Shown here: in pieces, positions 46,798-58,988 of the stretch | Layout: every line of letters starts with the position of its first letter | Position numbering within the stretch: the stretch's first letter is position 1 | Assembly: GCA_000727475.1 (NCBI GenBank) | Contig: KL647295.1 | Coordinates: forward strand, 1,760,843-1,824,842 | Origin: Sarcocystis neurona | Taxonomy: Eukaryota > Apicomplexa > Conoidasida > Eucoccidiorida > Sarcocystidae | DNA: 64,000 nucleotides | Reading direction: 5' to 3' | Notes under the pieces: generated by a model | Told to the model about the DNA's origin: nothing | Seen by the model: the letters and a program-made list of their open reading frames with translations, nothing else | Database searches by the model: none | Position numbers and translations under genes: made by a program

Positions 46798-49700
46798 CTG
46801 TAAGGAATCAAGCCGTTCAACCCTATTACCCACCTGCATGTGCGCACGTGACACACGCATTCAGCATCAGTGCATAACGCGACGTCCCTGCGCTTCCACC
46901 GCTTTACCGCAAACGCGCACCTGTGAATGGTGTCAATGTCTGCAGAGCACTTCTCGAATCCATCTAATACACGCGTGCAGCGCACGTACAGACTGCTTTT
47001 CAGCATGACGTCGAGCAGTTGCTTCCTCCGCATGACTGACTGCTATACTTGTTCTGGCCGAACACAGAGTACCACAGATTTATAGAAACGCACACATCCG
47101 ATAAAAATGCGGCTCGTGTCTTCGTGATGCGTCTGAGTCCGGTGCGCGGGCCTTCGTCACCACGAACAGGTCCAAGCGCAAAGCGCGTATCTCTGGCGCG
47201 AGCAACACAATGACCTTCGGCGTATGTGTGGTGCCAATGAGAGCTTGCACCCCGGCTGAGTGTTTTTGTCCATCTTGCAAGACTGGTAATTCCTCAGCGC
47301 CGTGAGTGCGACTGTGCTGCACACACATTCTCGGTGACGCTGGTCGATTTTCTGCAAAACGGACAGCCTTGCAGCATACGTGTGGCACGATTGTGTCTCC
47401 TTCATTTATTTGTCTGATTTTAACTCTCCGTCATGAGCACCCTACGCTTTGGCATCGTCGTCCCCTTTACGCCCCGTGTACGTTCCCTATAGCTCCATAT
47501 TACTACGTGGGGGCACGATGCCTTACCTTGCTGCGTCGCTTGCAGTCAAAGACACGAAGTCGAGATCTGCCTGGGTCCCAGTCGGCCACCGCGGATTCTG
47601 TTGCTGGTCGTGCATCTCTTGATCCTGCATAGGCAGTTGCTCCTCTTCCAGTCTCGCCGGCAAGTGTGAGTGCTGGAGCGCAGAAGGAGCACTACCAGGT
47701 CCTTCTGGTGGCTCTGGTAGCGACACGCGTATGGAACAACAGAGGTACGGAGGAATGGCTTGAAGCGAGGGACGGTGGCTGCGTTGCAGTCGCTGGTATG
47801 TGGTGCTACGGTACCCGTACTCTAGGCTGCACACTCTTTTGAGCGGTATGTAAAGTGTACCCGGTTCGTCATCCTGCTGCAACGCAGCTGTTGGGATTTT
47901 ACTGTGCGTGCTAGTGCAGCGGAGCGGTTCTTGCTGCTGCTGCAGCTGCTGCTCCGAAACTGTGGCTGAAAAGGGGCGCATCGAATTTGAAGGCGACGCA
48001 GCAGCGGTTGTTGCTCCGAACGCAACAAGTACACGCGTCGCTGCAGTCTCCACTCCATTTGCAGCTTCTGCAACGCCCATCCCAGGAGAAGATCTAACCG
48101 TGAGGCGGTGCAAGTAGGAACGGTCTGACGCTTGCAGAGGGCCGAGGTTACGCTGCTCCCCGATGCTATGTAGATCCTCCAGAGCAGCAGCAGCAGCTGC
48201 AACCGCAGGAGATGCAGAGAGACTAGCCGCAGCCCGGGCCATGTAGCAGTCAGGTACAGCAGGGGGAGGATGAGAAGTGGAACAGAGGATATCGGCACGG
48301 GAAGTTGAAGGGGGTGCAGCGGCCGCAGCACACCCTGCTGAAGAAGCATCAGCTGCCTGCATACAGCAGATATCACCAGCGAGTGCTCGAGCACACGTAG
48401 CAGCAGCAGAAGGGAGACTATGCTCCCTCGGTGGCGTCGTGCCGTCGCCGTCTACCTGCTTCAACACTTCTGCTAGGAAGGGAATTTCTTTTCCATGTAC
48501 GTTAGTTGAAGAGCACCAGCTGTTTCGCCTGACGGAGCCACTGCAGCTGCTGCCGAGACGAAGGCTGCGGCCGCTGTTGCTGCTGCCCGACCTGCGTTTT
48601 GAGCTCCCACTGCGGTCGCACGACCGTGTGCCCTCCCAGCGCTGCCCACAACAATCACTGTCGCTGTCCCGTGTAGCGAACGCTGTTGCTGCAGTAAATT
48701 TTGCTGGAGTTGCCTGTGCTGCAGCTGATATTTGTCGTATGCCTCTTTCTTCTGACTTCACTTCTGTCTCGGGTGCGGCCGATTCTACTGCCGCCACCGC
48801 TTCCCTTTGCTCTAGCTGCGGAGCCTTTTTTGCGGAGTACGATGCTACTATTGCTCCAGCTGACGCGCTCGTGCGGTTGCTGTTATCAATGCAGGACACA
48901 GGTAGGCCACATGCAGCAGAAGTACTTGCTGCATTATTAGATCGAGCGTCGGCAAAAAGGCTATCACGAAGATCAGCAAGGGCTTCTTCACGAGCGGAGG
49001 ATGGCGAACGAGATGCGTGGATGAGAGCTGGTCGGCGGGGCTGTTGTTGCCGTTGTCGGTCACTTGGCTGCTGCTTGTTGCTGCTGCTCGACAACACGGG
49101 ACAAAACACACCAGTGCCCGAAAAACCCACCAGCCACTCCTCGTCCTGATGCTGTTGTTCCTGCTGCTTCTGACGGCTTGAATGCACTACCTTCAGCTGC
49201 TGCTGATGATGCGCTGAGGAAGGTTCGGGTTGCTGCCGTGATTGCATCTCATGCTTCTGGGCCTCTCGCTGTTGCTGCTTCAGCATGTCAGAAGTCGCCC
49301 GCTGCAACTTCTGGCGCTGTTGATTCTCCTGCCACGAGATGCCGCTGCCGTGGCCGCTGCTGCCGCTGAGGTTGCAAAGGTCGCTGACGATTCCACTGCT
49401 TCTGCCATTGCGCCGGACGCTTTTGAATCGGAGAGACACGTCCTCAGGACAGAACCACGCGCACGACAGAGGGGCCAGCACAGGTGCCGCGGATAACAAC
49501 GACGACAACCTCTGCTTGGCTGGCTTGCCGGGGTTCTCGACGATGCACTTACTGATGTCTGTTGTGCTCTTTAAGCTTCCGTAGCCTAGAACGGTGCTAC
49601 TAAACTCAAAAGGGCCGCCGATGCTTCTACGTTTTCTTCCACCCTTGACGTCTCTGCGACTGTTGGCGTTGCCCTCGCCGTTGCCGCTGTCACTGTAAGA

Positions 49701-52700
49701 GTTACGCCTCATGCCGTACTGGACTGTGCTCCATGTGTGCAAGTATCCGTTGACACTTTGCTGTCTGCTGTACTGAATCTGCCCGCAACTCGCTGTCCTC
49801 CGACTGTTTTCGGCGCTGCTCGTCACCAGCGTCCTACAGCGTGGATTTCTGCCGCTGCGGCTACCTTCCGTAGGAAATTCTAGCAGTGCGTTGCTACTTG
49901 TTGACTTCCTTCTGAAGCGGCTCCCTGTCTTGGCACTGCAAATCCTCATCTGATGCATTCCCAGGGGATCCACACTGCTCCGCTGACCGGTGCCGCTGCT
50001 GCTGTTGCACTCTTCACGTTCTGGGCGATCCTTGCAGCAGTGGCTGCTGCCTCTGTTGTCTGCCTCGCACTTGCTGCCGCTGCTTCTATTCTTGCCTATC
50101 TCGTACTCGCTGTTGTCGGTGCTAGTCTCCTCAGGTGGGCACCTCACGGTGTTGCAGAGCTCTCTCGGACTGCTGCGCAAATGCCACTTTGCCGCCTCCC
50201 GGTTAGACGACCAGCCCTGCTCTTGTTGAGAGAATTTGTTCTCGTCGACCTCATATATTTCAGCCGCGCCTGTAGTCGCCTTCATCTGGTCTTCAAAATA
50301 AAGTAGCTGTTTTTCTTCTGTCGCAACAGAGGAGCTGAAAAGCAACGCCTCTCTTTTGTCTGTTCCCGGCAATTCTCTGGCAAACAACCTTTTTCCGGGC
50401 GCATTTCGCTGCCCTCGCCAGTGCTCTTTGTGCTCTTGCTGCTGCTGTGGATTCCCCTTCTCCGCAGGCAGCAGCTGCCAGCGGCCGTTTCCCTGTTCCC
50501 AACGCCAGTCTGTGGAGTGTTGCCTCTGTCGCGGCGGTTGCTGTTGCCGCTCTCCCTGCTGTATTTGCGTATGCTCTGGCAGTTGGAAATAATTCTGGTT
50601 CGCAGGATGTATCGGTTCCGGGTCGCGATGACGCTGGTGTGCGTGGTGTGCTTCTCCATGGCTCTGTTGCCCTTGGTGCTGCTGCAGTCGCTGCAGCGTG
50701 TCCGCCGGATGCGCCTGCGCCACGTGGTGTTCTCCCCGCAGCAGTTCTTTTTGCCACTCTTGCTGCTGAGGCTGGAGCTGTGCGTGCTGCGGGTGTTGCC
50801 GCGGCTGCTGTTGTTGCCGCGGAGTCTGCTGCAGCTCAATTTGTCGTGCACGCATGTGTTGCTGCTGTTTCTGTGGTTGCTGCTTCCGTCCACGAGTGTG
50901 CTGGCGGACTGGTGCAAGAGGACAAGCAATCTCCTGGAAAGAAGCGGCAGCGCTTGGCGGGGGAATGTCCGAGCAGCAAATGTACTGAAAGTCAGGCGAA
51001 ACAAAAAGGTAGCGCCGCCGCAGCTGCATACCTTCTGAAGGCCTTTGGAGGTTGTGTGATGCCGCTACTGTTGCATTAGCAACCCACCGTCTGCGATGAG
51101 CGTGTCTAGCCGCGTTCGTACTGGTAACGCTGCAGATTCCGCTGCTAACGCTGCATCTGCTGTTGCTGCCGCTCCGCCTGCGGTGCTTGGTTCCACATTT
51201 GCTCTTGCCCGTCGGGCATGTATTGGCTACGCTGCCGACACATGTTGAACGCGATACACACATCACCCAGCATCCACGCAGCAGCAACAGAGACCGCTGC
51301 TGCCGCCGCTGCAACGCCAGGCGTTGCCGTCGTTGCAGTACTGCTCGCCCTTCGTGCTCTCTTCTCCCTGCTGCATGTTTGCGGGTATGAGTGCTGCAGG
51401 CCTCAGTAGCCAACACTGTTGGTGACGGAAACGTCGCCGGTGCTGCCTTGCCTGTGAGGGTCTTGTGCTCTCCGCATCCAGCAAGGACAGAAGCGCTGGC
51501 AGGGAGAGCAACCTCGTCAACCCTATCACTTTCATCTGTCACGTCCGCCGTCGTTGGTTTTTTAGTTGAAAGAATGCCCTGAAAAGAGCTTTCAATTGTG
51601 TCTTGTTCCTCGCTGTCATCGTCCAGGCCTGTTCCTGAACTGAAAAGACTCCCACATTCGTCCTCGCTGCTGCTACTGCAGTCCCATAAAGACGGCCAAC
51701 CTCCAATAGCGCATAACTTTCCTTTGCTCGAATTGCAACCGCTGTAGCTGCCCTCACTACTGCAGACGCTGCTACTGCCCCAGCAACGCCTGCAATTGCT
51801 GAAGCAGCCTTTAGAGCAGCTAACGTACGAGCTGTCACTGCTGTGATACTCCTGCTGTTCTGCTGCTCCCGTTGCAACACCTGCAACGGCAGCTGCGTCA
51901 GTTCCTTCGCAGAACTGGTTTTGGAAGACACTCTGTCTTAGTGACCTGCCCCGGCGCAGTGTACGGGTCAAGTGGCAAGACGCTGCAGTGACTGCATTAG
52001 AGGCAGGTTCAACGGCAGCGCCAGCATCGTCAGCAGCAGCACTGGCAGCGGCTTTAGCGTCGTGATCCCCAGCAACGGAAAACCCACCAATGGAGGCAAC
52101 GTGAGTCTCGAGTGGGGCGGAGCTCTTGCTGGTTGTTGCCCTTTTTACCGTTGACGCAGGCTGATTGTTGCTCGTTTCCGGCCTAACTTGTTCGCCTTGA
52201 GCCCCTCCCTTCGCATTTGTTAATGGAACAGCAAGGGTGCCGGCAGGAGGCATCAGACCGTCATCACAAGCTGCAGCGGCATTCGCAGGGGCAGCGACAG
52301 CGCCAACGTTGCTAGCAAGCAGAGCAACAACTGCACCAGTGTGAGCAGCACGATCCTGGGCAGCAGAAACCTCACGAACGGACTTAGTAGGAACAGGGTG
52401 GCTTGTAAGGTTCAAGTAAGTCCGTAACACCTTGTACGTCACGGAAATTGCAACAGCAATGACAGCCGCAAGGTAAGAGAGAGCCTCCCTATGGCTGACA
52501 GGACCAGCGACGGCAGCAGCACATGGGAAATCAGGCGCAGAACACGGTGCCGCTGGGGAACTGTCACTGCGCCTTCTGCTCCCGTCGGCAGTGCACGTCG
52601 TCACTGCAGGTGCTACAGCCTGTGCAACGGCAGCAAGGTCAAGAACTCCTGCACCAGTTGCAGCACTACAGATCTCTGCAGCTACAGCAGCATTGCTGGC

Positions 52701-55700
52701 CACGGTGCCAGCAGGAGGCTCTGCAGTAAAGACAAAATTCTCTGGAGAAGCGGAGAGCTCTGCCACGTTTGCGAACTGATCTACTGCAGTGGCCCGGTGA
52801 CGTCTTGCAGAATCCTCAGCAGCGTTTTCTGCTGCACCGTCAGTACCGTCGTTCGTGGCCCCATCAGCACATTCGGAAGCATCAACAGAAGAGCGAGCGT
52901 CAGCAACGTCCCTGGAATCTGTCAAGACACAGGTTGCAGTTGCAATGGGAGGGCTACCAACATGTCTCTCCACGTCTGTGTGACGTGTTTCAGCAGCATT
53001 GGCAGAAAAGCGTTCAGCTGTGTAATCTTCACAGAGTTTTCTACTGCTGGCAGTGAGAACAGCTTCAGTTGCTGCACGTGGTTGCCCAGGGGCATTGAAA
53101 CTGCCTTGCACAGCTCCTGCAGACGACGCAGCAGCTAGGTCCGTCTGGTTTTGCTGGTAGAGTGTCACGAACTTCCTGCGCAGAAGAGATAGAATTGGAC
53201 GGGTGTTGTCTTTCAGCGACGTGTGCTGCTGACTTGCTTCAGGCTTCATAGAAGCCAATAATAGCTGAGGACAAGCGGCTGTGGTGCACTGCTCCGGGGC
53301 TGATGTGACTGCCTGTCGTGATGCTGTTGCGGTTGTGGTTGCTGCAGCAGGCGCCTCAATATGCTGGGACCGCCGATTCGCACCAAGGCGACTGAGCTCC
53401 AGCAGCCGCATGTGAGAGCTGCACAGTGCGTCGTGCACAGCACTGCTGGTGTCGTTGCCGGTAGTCCAGAAAGTGTGGCTGCTGTGGTCGGCTACGCAAC
53501 AGCCGCGGCCGCTGTCGCCGTTTGCCGAGGTGTCGCCGACACTGGTGCCACTGCTGCTCCAGCTGCTATCACCCCCGCGGCTAGCCTTGTCGTCTTTGCC
53601 TGGTTGAGGTCTAGCGTTCGTCTCCATGGTGGCGGTTGCACAGTCTGCGCTGTGAAGGACGTGCGATATCAGCAGCGCCAGATGACGGAGAGACAATAGC
53701 ACCTGACGTATGGCTGGAAGGAGCAGGGGCAGCTGGCATTGCTGCAGAGAGGTTGCCGCACACTTCTCATCTATGCATGGGATCGCTGGTTGCGGCACTG
53801 TAGCCACGTCCCGCCGTGGCTGCGAGACGCCTTCTCTTTCCTGCTGGTGGTTATGGTGATTCGATACTGGCGAGTGAGTCAGGAGCTGCTTGTGTTGCGG
53901 CTTCTTCATCGAATGGAGAATTCTGCTTTGACGCTGGGTCTGCTGTTCCTCCGCGTCCAGGAGCCGCATGCCTGTTTGTTGCTCCAGCTGAACCAGGCCA
54001 TATGACTGCGGTACCTGCTCAAGAGGCACTCGCACGTTTGGCTGGCGCCGCGTCGAACGGAGGAGGAAGTAGCGAACCTGCTCCTGTGGACGCAGCGGTG
54101 GCACCAGCAGGCGACGAGGCTGCTGCTGCAGCACCAAATGCGGCTGCTGCTGCAGCACGGGAGAAGTAGTTTGATGGTGCAGCTGAATGGTCTCGTGCCT
54201 CTCTGTGACCCCCTCCTTGGTTTCTATAGCTGCCAGTCGTCCAGACTCAGCGCCAGCAGCCGGCGACAGCAGTGGAGGAGGTAGCGGTGTCTGTTGAAAC
54301 ACTGGAGAAGTAGGGGAGCTGCTGGTGACGCTCAGTGGAGACAGGGCTGCAGCCGACGGCAGCGGAGACGGGGAGGTCGATTCGCCGCTAGATGACGTGA
54401 GGCACATCCAGCAATCACTGTAACACGCCCGAAGCTTCTGATACTCTTCTCTTTTAACATCAGAGACCTTGGGGCATACAGCAGCATAGTCAGCAGCCGC
54501 CACCTGCTTGTCGTTCTGTACCTCTTCCGGCGCACCAGCATACAATCGCTGCACCGGCACTGACATACCCCCCGTTGCGTCTGCGACTGGTAGGTTTCCA
54601 GTGGAAGTAGCAGGAGGCGTAGCAGCAGCCGCCAAAACGGCGCACCCAAGGGCAAAGCGTCCGACAGGAGCAGTGGGTGCCGCAGTTCGAATCGCTGCAG
54701 AATTGTCAGTGGGTGCTCCCACAGTAGCTACTGGTGTGCTGGTATCGTGTGGAGCGTCACCACGTGCAGTTGACAGGTCTGAACAGACACGTGGCTCAGG
54801 AAGGCTGCATGTGTGCACATTGTCACCGGCTGGGATGTCGACAGCAGCAGTAGCATCAAATGAAGCCGTAGCTGTTTTACCAGCATCTTGTAGTAGACTC
54901 TGAGACGGCAGAAGGTTGGCAGCTCCTGCAGAGGTTAAGAAAGAAATACAGCCTGGGCCATAAGTATCGTTGCTTGCTGCTGCTGCGGTATCCTTTTGCG
55001 CAGCTACGGCTATCTGTGTAAATCTTTCAGCATCTGCACTTTCCGGTTCAACGCCACCTTTAGGAGCACTCCTGGATTTACGTCGTTTCTGCTGGTGGGG
55101 CTTCTTCTCGTGCTGTTGGGGACATTTATGCACGTGCGACTGCTGTGGATTCTTCTTGCCCTCCCCCTCTTCCTTGTGGTGCGCCGCCCGCCCCGTGTGG
55201 TGGCCCGTTTGTGTCTGCTGCTGCAGTCCCTCCTCCTGCTGCTGTTGGTAAGGCGATTTTCTACGCCGAACTACTACAGTAGCGACAGGTGTATGAAATC
55301 CGTTAGCGGCGAGAGGAGGTCGACCACCAGCGGATGAATCTCTTTGAAAAGAAGAAACGGAACTTCCGGCCTGTAGCGCGACGGCCTCTGGCAGCTGCAG
55401 TGCTTTTGCTTCAGTTTCCTTGACGCTACCGACTGCGGACGCCTTCAAAGCGAGTGACCGCCACTCACCTGGGGCTGCTGCTCCTACACTGTTAACAGGT
55501 CCTGCGTCGCTAGCATGTTGAACGGCTCGCGAAGGCTGAGAGGCCTCCCCGTGCAAGTCATTTTCGAGTGGGAGTAAGCGGGAAGCAAGCCCTGCTCTAT
55601 GTGGTGCTGCGGCTGTGAAAAGGGGGTTTTCGTTCGGAACAGCCGCTGGCCCAGTTCGTGCTGCTGCCGCAATCGCTGACTCTGTTGAAGTGTCGTTTTC

Positions 55701-58700
55701 TGGTGTACACGCTGTTGTTGATCTGGCTGTTGCAGCTGTTCGCATTGTGTCTGTCGATGCATTGTTCCCCTTCGCTACTGTCTGACTGTGCTGCGCAACG
55801 GGGTAGGGAGGCCGCTGTGATCCGAGCACATCGGCAGGCAGTGGCGTCTTCTCTGGGCCATTAGACGGATAATCAGTCAAGCTGGCGGCTGCAGCAGTAG
55901 TATCACAGAGGAATTTAGCGACGGCGGCTGCAGTAGGCGGACTGGCAGAAGCAGCACTGTCAGGAGCAGCAGTGACAGCATTGGGAAGAACAGGGAACGC
56001 TGCATCAGCAACCGGGAAGCCAGAGGAAGCAGCCCTCACTCCATGTAGCGTAGTATGAGGAGAGGCAGCAGAACTAGGAGCAACGGTGTTGGCGCCTGTA
56101 AGTGCTACAACGGCAGCAGCAGGATGCTGAGTACCAACTTCTCTACGAGCCGTAGGATTGAGAGTGGCGGCGGGAGCGCAGACAGGTGCAGCGTCTTGGT
56201 GACATGCAGCGAAAACGGTACCAGCTGCAGGGACGGCTACGATGAAAAGAGAAATCGCGTCAGCAACTGCATCACCAAGGGCAGCTAAACTAGAGGAAAG
56301 CTCCTCGGCCAGTTGTTGAGCGACAAGTCCAACAAGAGGCTGCTCCTCCTCAGGGGTGTCAGAATAGAATAGGGGACGATCAGCTAAGACCCGTTGTTCC
56401 TCTGGCGCCGCACTTGCTACAGCTGCACCCATAACGCTTGCTGCCACAAGTCGGTTCACTGGTTGCTCTTGGTGCTGCTCACATAGCCGACTCCACTGTT
56501 GGATCTGACGATGTAAATGCAAAAGCAAACTCAGCTGTTCCCACTCCCGCTGCGCATTTCGCTGCTGGCTGATGATGGTCACTTCTGCATCCTCATGGCC
56601 GCTCCAGCAGCACTTGCAACTTCTCCGTAGCACATCACCCGCTGGTTTCTCATCACTAGTATTCCTATACGCGCTGGTCGTTCTCCCGGCAGTGCAGCTA
56701 GCGCTGCAGTATCCAGTGCAGCTCTTGGGGTTGCTGCATTTGTTGTCGTCTGCCTTGATATTGACGTGGCTACGGCAGGCAGAAAGACACTGTGTCACTG
56801 CTGTGCACGTCAGCGACCCTTCCCCCAATGAATCGCTGGCTGCCTTCAGTGCTCCCTTTGCTGGAGGTGCAGATACTGATCCATCCGGTGGTGCTGCTGC
56901 TGACTCTTCTGCTGCTGCGGCTGATGCTGCTCGTGCTGCTGTAGCGGTTTTTATTGCCCATGCCACTCCTGTTGCTCCTGCTACTAGCAAGCGTCCACGA
57001 TTGGTTGTTGATATTGCTCGTCCTACCTCTTCTATCATCGGTGCCTGTGGTGGAACTCCTGGTATCGTTGCGTCTGCTGCTGCTTGATCTCGTCCTACCC
57101 TTTCTCTCACCGTTGCCTCTGGTTGAACTCCTGGTGTCGGTGCTTCTGCGTCTGCTTTAGCTCTTTCCCGTGTTGCTGCTGATGTTTGCCGGTCATGGCG
57201 GGGAAGATCGAGGCAACCGACTGACTCGACGCAGCTGTCCAGTAGCTGTTGGTTTCTCTGTTTTTGCAGAAGCAGCATATCCTGCGTGTTTTCATCTCTG
57301 TTGTCCACTCCGTGCTGCGTCGTTGTATGCATTATTTGTTGTCGCCGGTGCTGTCCCTGCTGTTGGTCAGCACCTGGCAGTTGCTGCTCCGCAGGTTCGT
57401 CGTGGCGGTGCCCGTGGTTTTGTTTCTGCGGCTGCAGGCTCTGCGACTCGTGCGTGTCATGCGTCCGTCCTTGCTGCTCCTGTCCCTGAAGCCAAGGTAG
57501 CTGCTCCCCACCCTGCTGCAGGCTCTTCCTGTGCCCTGGCTGCTGACGGTTCTCTCCCTCATTGTGCTGCAGTTGCTTACTTTGTCCTTGACGACAGTAC
57601 TGCTCTTCTCTAAGCTGTTGCTGCTGCTGCCGCATCTTCTGCAGCTCCTTCTGTGCTGGCTGCCGCTGCCGTACAATCGGATCCTGCTTCCGGGCTTCTT
57701 GTTGACACCCTCCGGCTAACTTGTGTTGGTGTTGCTGCTTTTGAGCTAGTCGCTCTGTGTGATTGCCGGCCGCGCTGTCAGCCCCGAAGTACCGTGGCTG
57801 CAATTGTGGAGCGGCCAGGCTGCAGGCTTGACTCCCCAGCCGGTGCTCCTCCCGTTTCAGGTAGAACTCTTCTCCGTATGGTCGCGTATGCTGCTGCTGG
57901 TGCTTCTGTTCCAGTCGCTCCATCGTCTGCTGGTAATCCTGTTGTGGTGTAGATGCGTCAACGTCAACATCGTCCAGCGGTCGCCCAGTAGGCAGCGGCA
58001 GCGCGTGTTTCTCGCGCCGCTGCTTTGGAGGCTCTTCCTTCAACACCCTTAGCTCCGTAAGACTCTGAAAACTGGGCTCCCCCAGACAGCTCTTTTGCGT
58101 AAGAATTGGCGACTGATGCTGCCCCAAAGCGGCCCGTCCTGCCTGCATCTGTTCCTGCAGCTGCCCTCGTTCAGGCAGCGCAGGGCGCTGCGAATGCGGG
58201 AGCGGCGGCGCAGTTGATGGCTGTTGAATGTCCAGCACTTTGGACTGCTGTTCTTTCTGCAACGCCGCTGCCTCCTCCTGCTGCACGTCCATCTCTTCAC
58301 CCTGGTGGTGGTGCCTCTGCAGAGCGTCACACTGCTGTGGCTGCGATGCGACCACGTCACGATCTTTGTTGTCAGCCACATGTCGCTGGGGTTGTTGCCC
58401 ACTCTCCCCCTGCTGCTCTCGGTGCCGCTGATGAGTGTGGTTTGGAGGTGGACGCTGCAGCGCATGACGCCGCTGTTGGTGCTCTTGCTGCTGTTGGTCA
58501 TCCTTGTGCAGTTTCATATGTTGCTGCCGTTGTACTCCTTTACACTCCTGCCGTCCTGGGCTCTGCACTTTAGTCAAGAGGTCCTCATAACCGCCGAGGA
58601 CTAATGCGTCAGGACACTGCTCCTGCGGTTTCTGAGGGTGGGTTTCTGCTGCATCTCTCCTGCCCTGGAAAGCACTGTGTTGAAATTCTGCGGCTGCCTC

Positions 58701-58988
58701 TACTGTTGATGAGGCGGTTGCGTCTCTACACGGATTGGCTCTGCCTGTTGGTGTAGTAGCCAAGAGTCCTTCTCCTACATTTGCTGAGTCAGTTGATGAG
58801 CCTGTAGCTGTAGCGGCTGCTTGGACTGCGGCTGTTGTTGCTCCTCTTGCTGTGGATGTCGCTTTTGCTGTGCCAGGTGTTGCCCCGCCTACTCGTGGTG
58901 CTGTGGCTGATGGCGTTGCAGTTGCCGCTACTGGTGGTAATGCGCGCTGCTTTGCATGGCTTATAACGTCCTCAAGAGGGGCCCTCAT
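43056..58988 (-). CDS. Giant Gln/Ala/Ser-rich protein, about 5067 aa, two exons
   Basis: Exon 1 runs from the ATG at 58988 down to 47527 (3820 codons plus two bases). Exon 2 runs from 46797 down to the TGA at 43056 (1246 residues). The open frame of exon 1 meets a stop only inside a consensus donor, CAAG|GTAAGG. The intron of 729 bases ends at GATTCCTTACAG, and the phase (2) matches. The start ATG has A at -3. An 11.46-kb stop-free frame on one strand, while frames on the other stay below about 300 codons, argues strongly for coding. The protein is mostly low-complexity: Gln/His/Arg/Glu-rich (about residues 130-560), then Ala/Pro/Thr/Ser-rich with Gln- and Ser-rich blocks, and an acidic tail (GGESENDEESVLFSAY). 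One hydrophobic span (ALSYLAAVIAVAISVTYKVL, near residue 2170) could be a membrane helix. No known domain is recognised. Further introns inside low-complexity blocks cannot be excluded, and the true N terminus may lie upstream. Confidence 0.6.
47527..58988 (-). CDS. Giant gene exon 1
   Basis: A single reading frame of 11462 bases. The CAG-family triplets are read as Gln, Ala or Ser in different blocks, so the repeat changes register relative to the frame. Non-repetitive islands such as CPDALVLGGYEDLLTKVQSP, ADRPLFYSDTPEEEQPLVGL and RREEYQKLRACYSDCWMC-like sequence lie between the repeats and look like ordinary coding sequence. Confidence 0.65.

Noticed and set aside
48277..49149. Plus-strand open frame of 290 codons
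   Set aside because: It is antisense to the much longer giant-gene frame and has the composition expected from the complement of CAG repeats.
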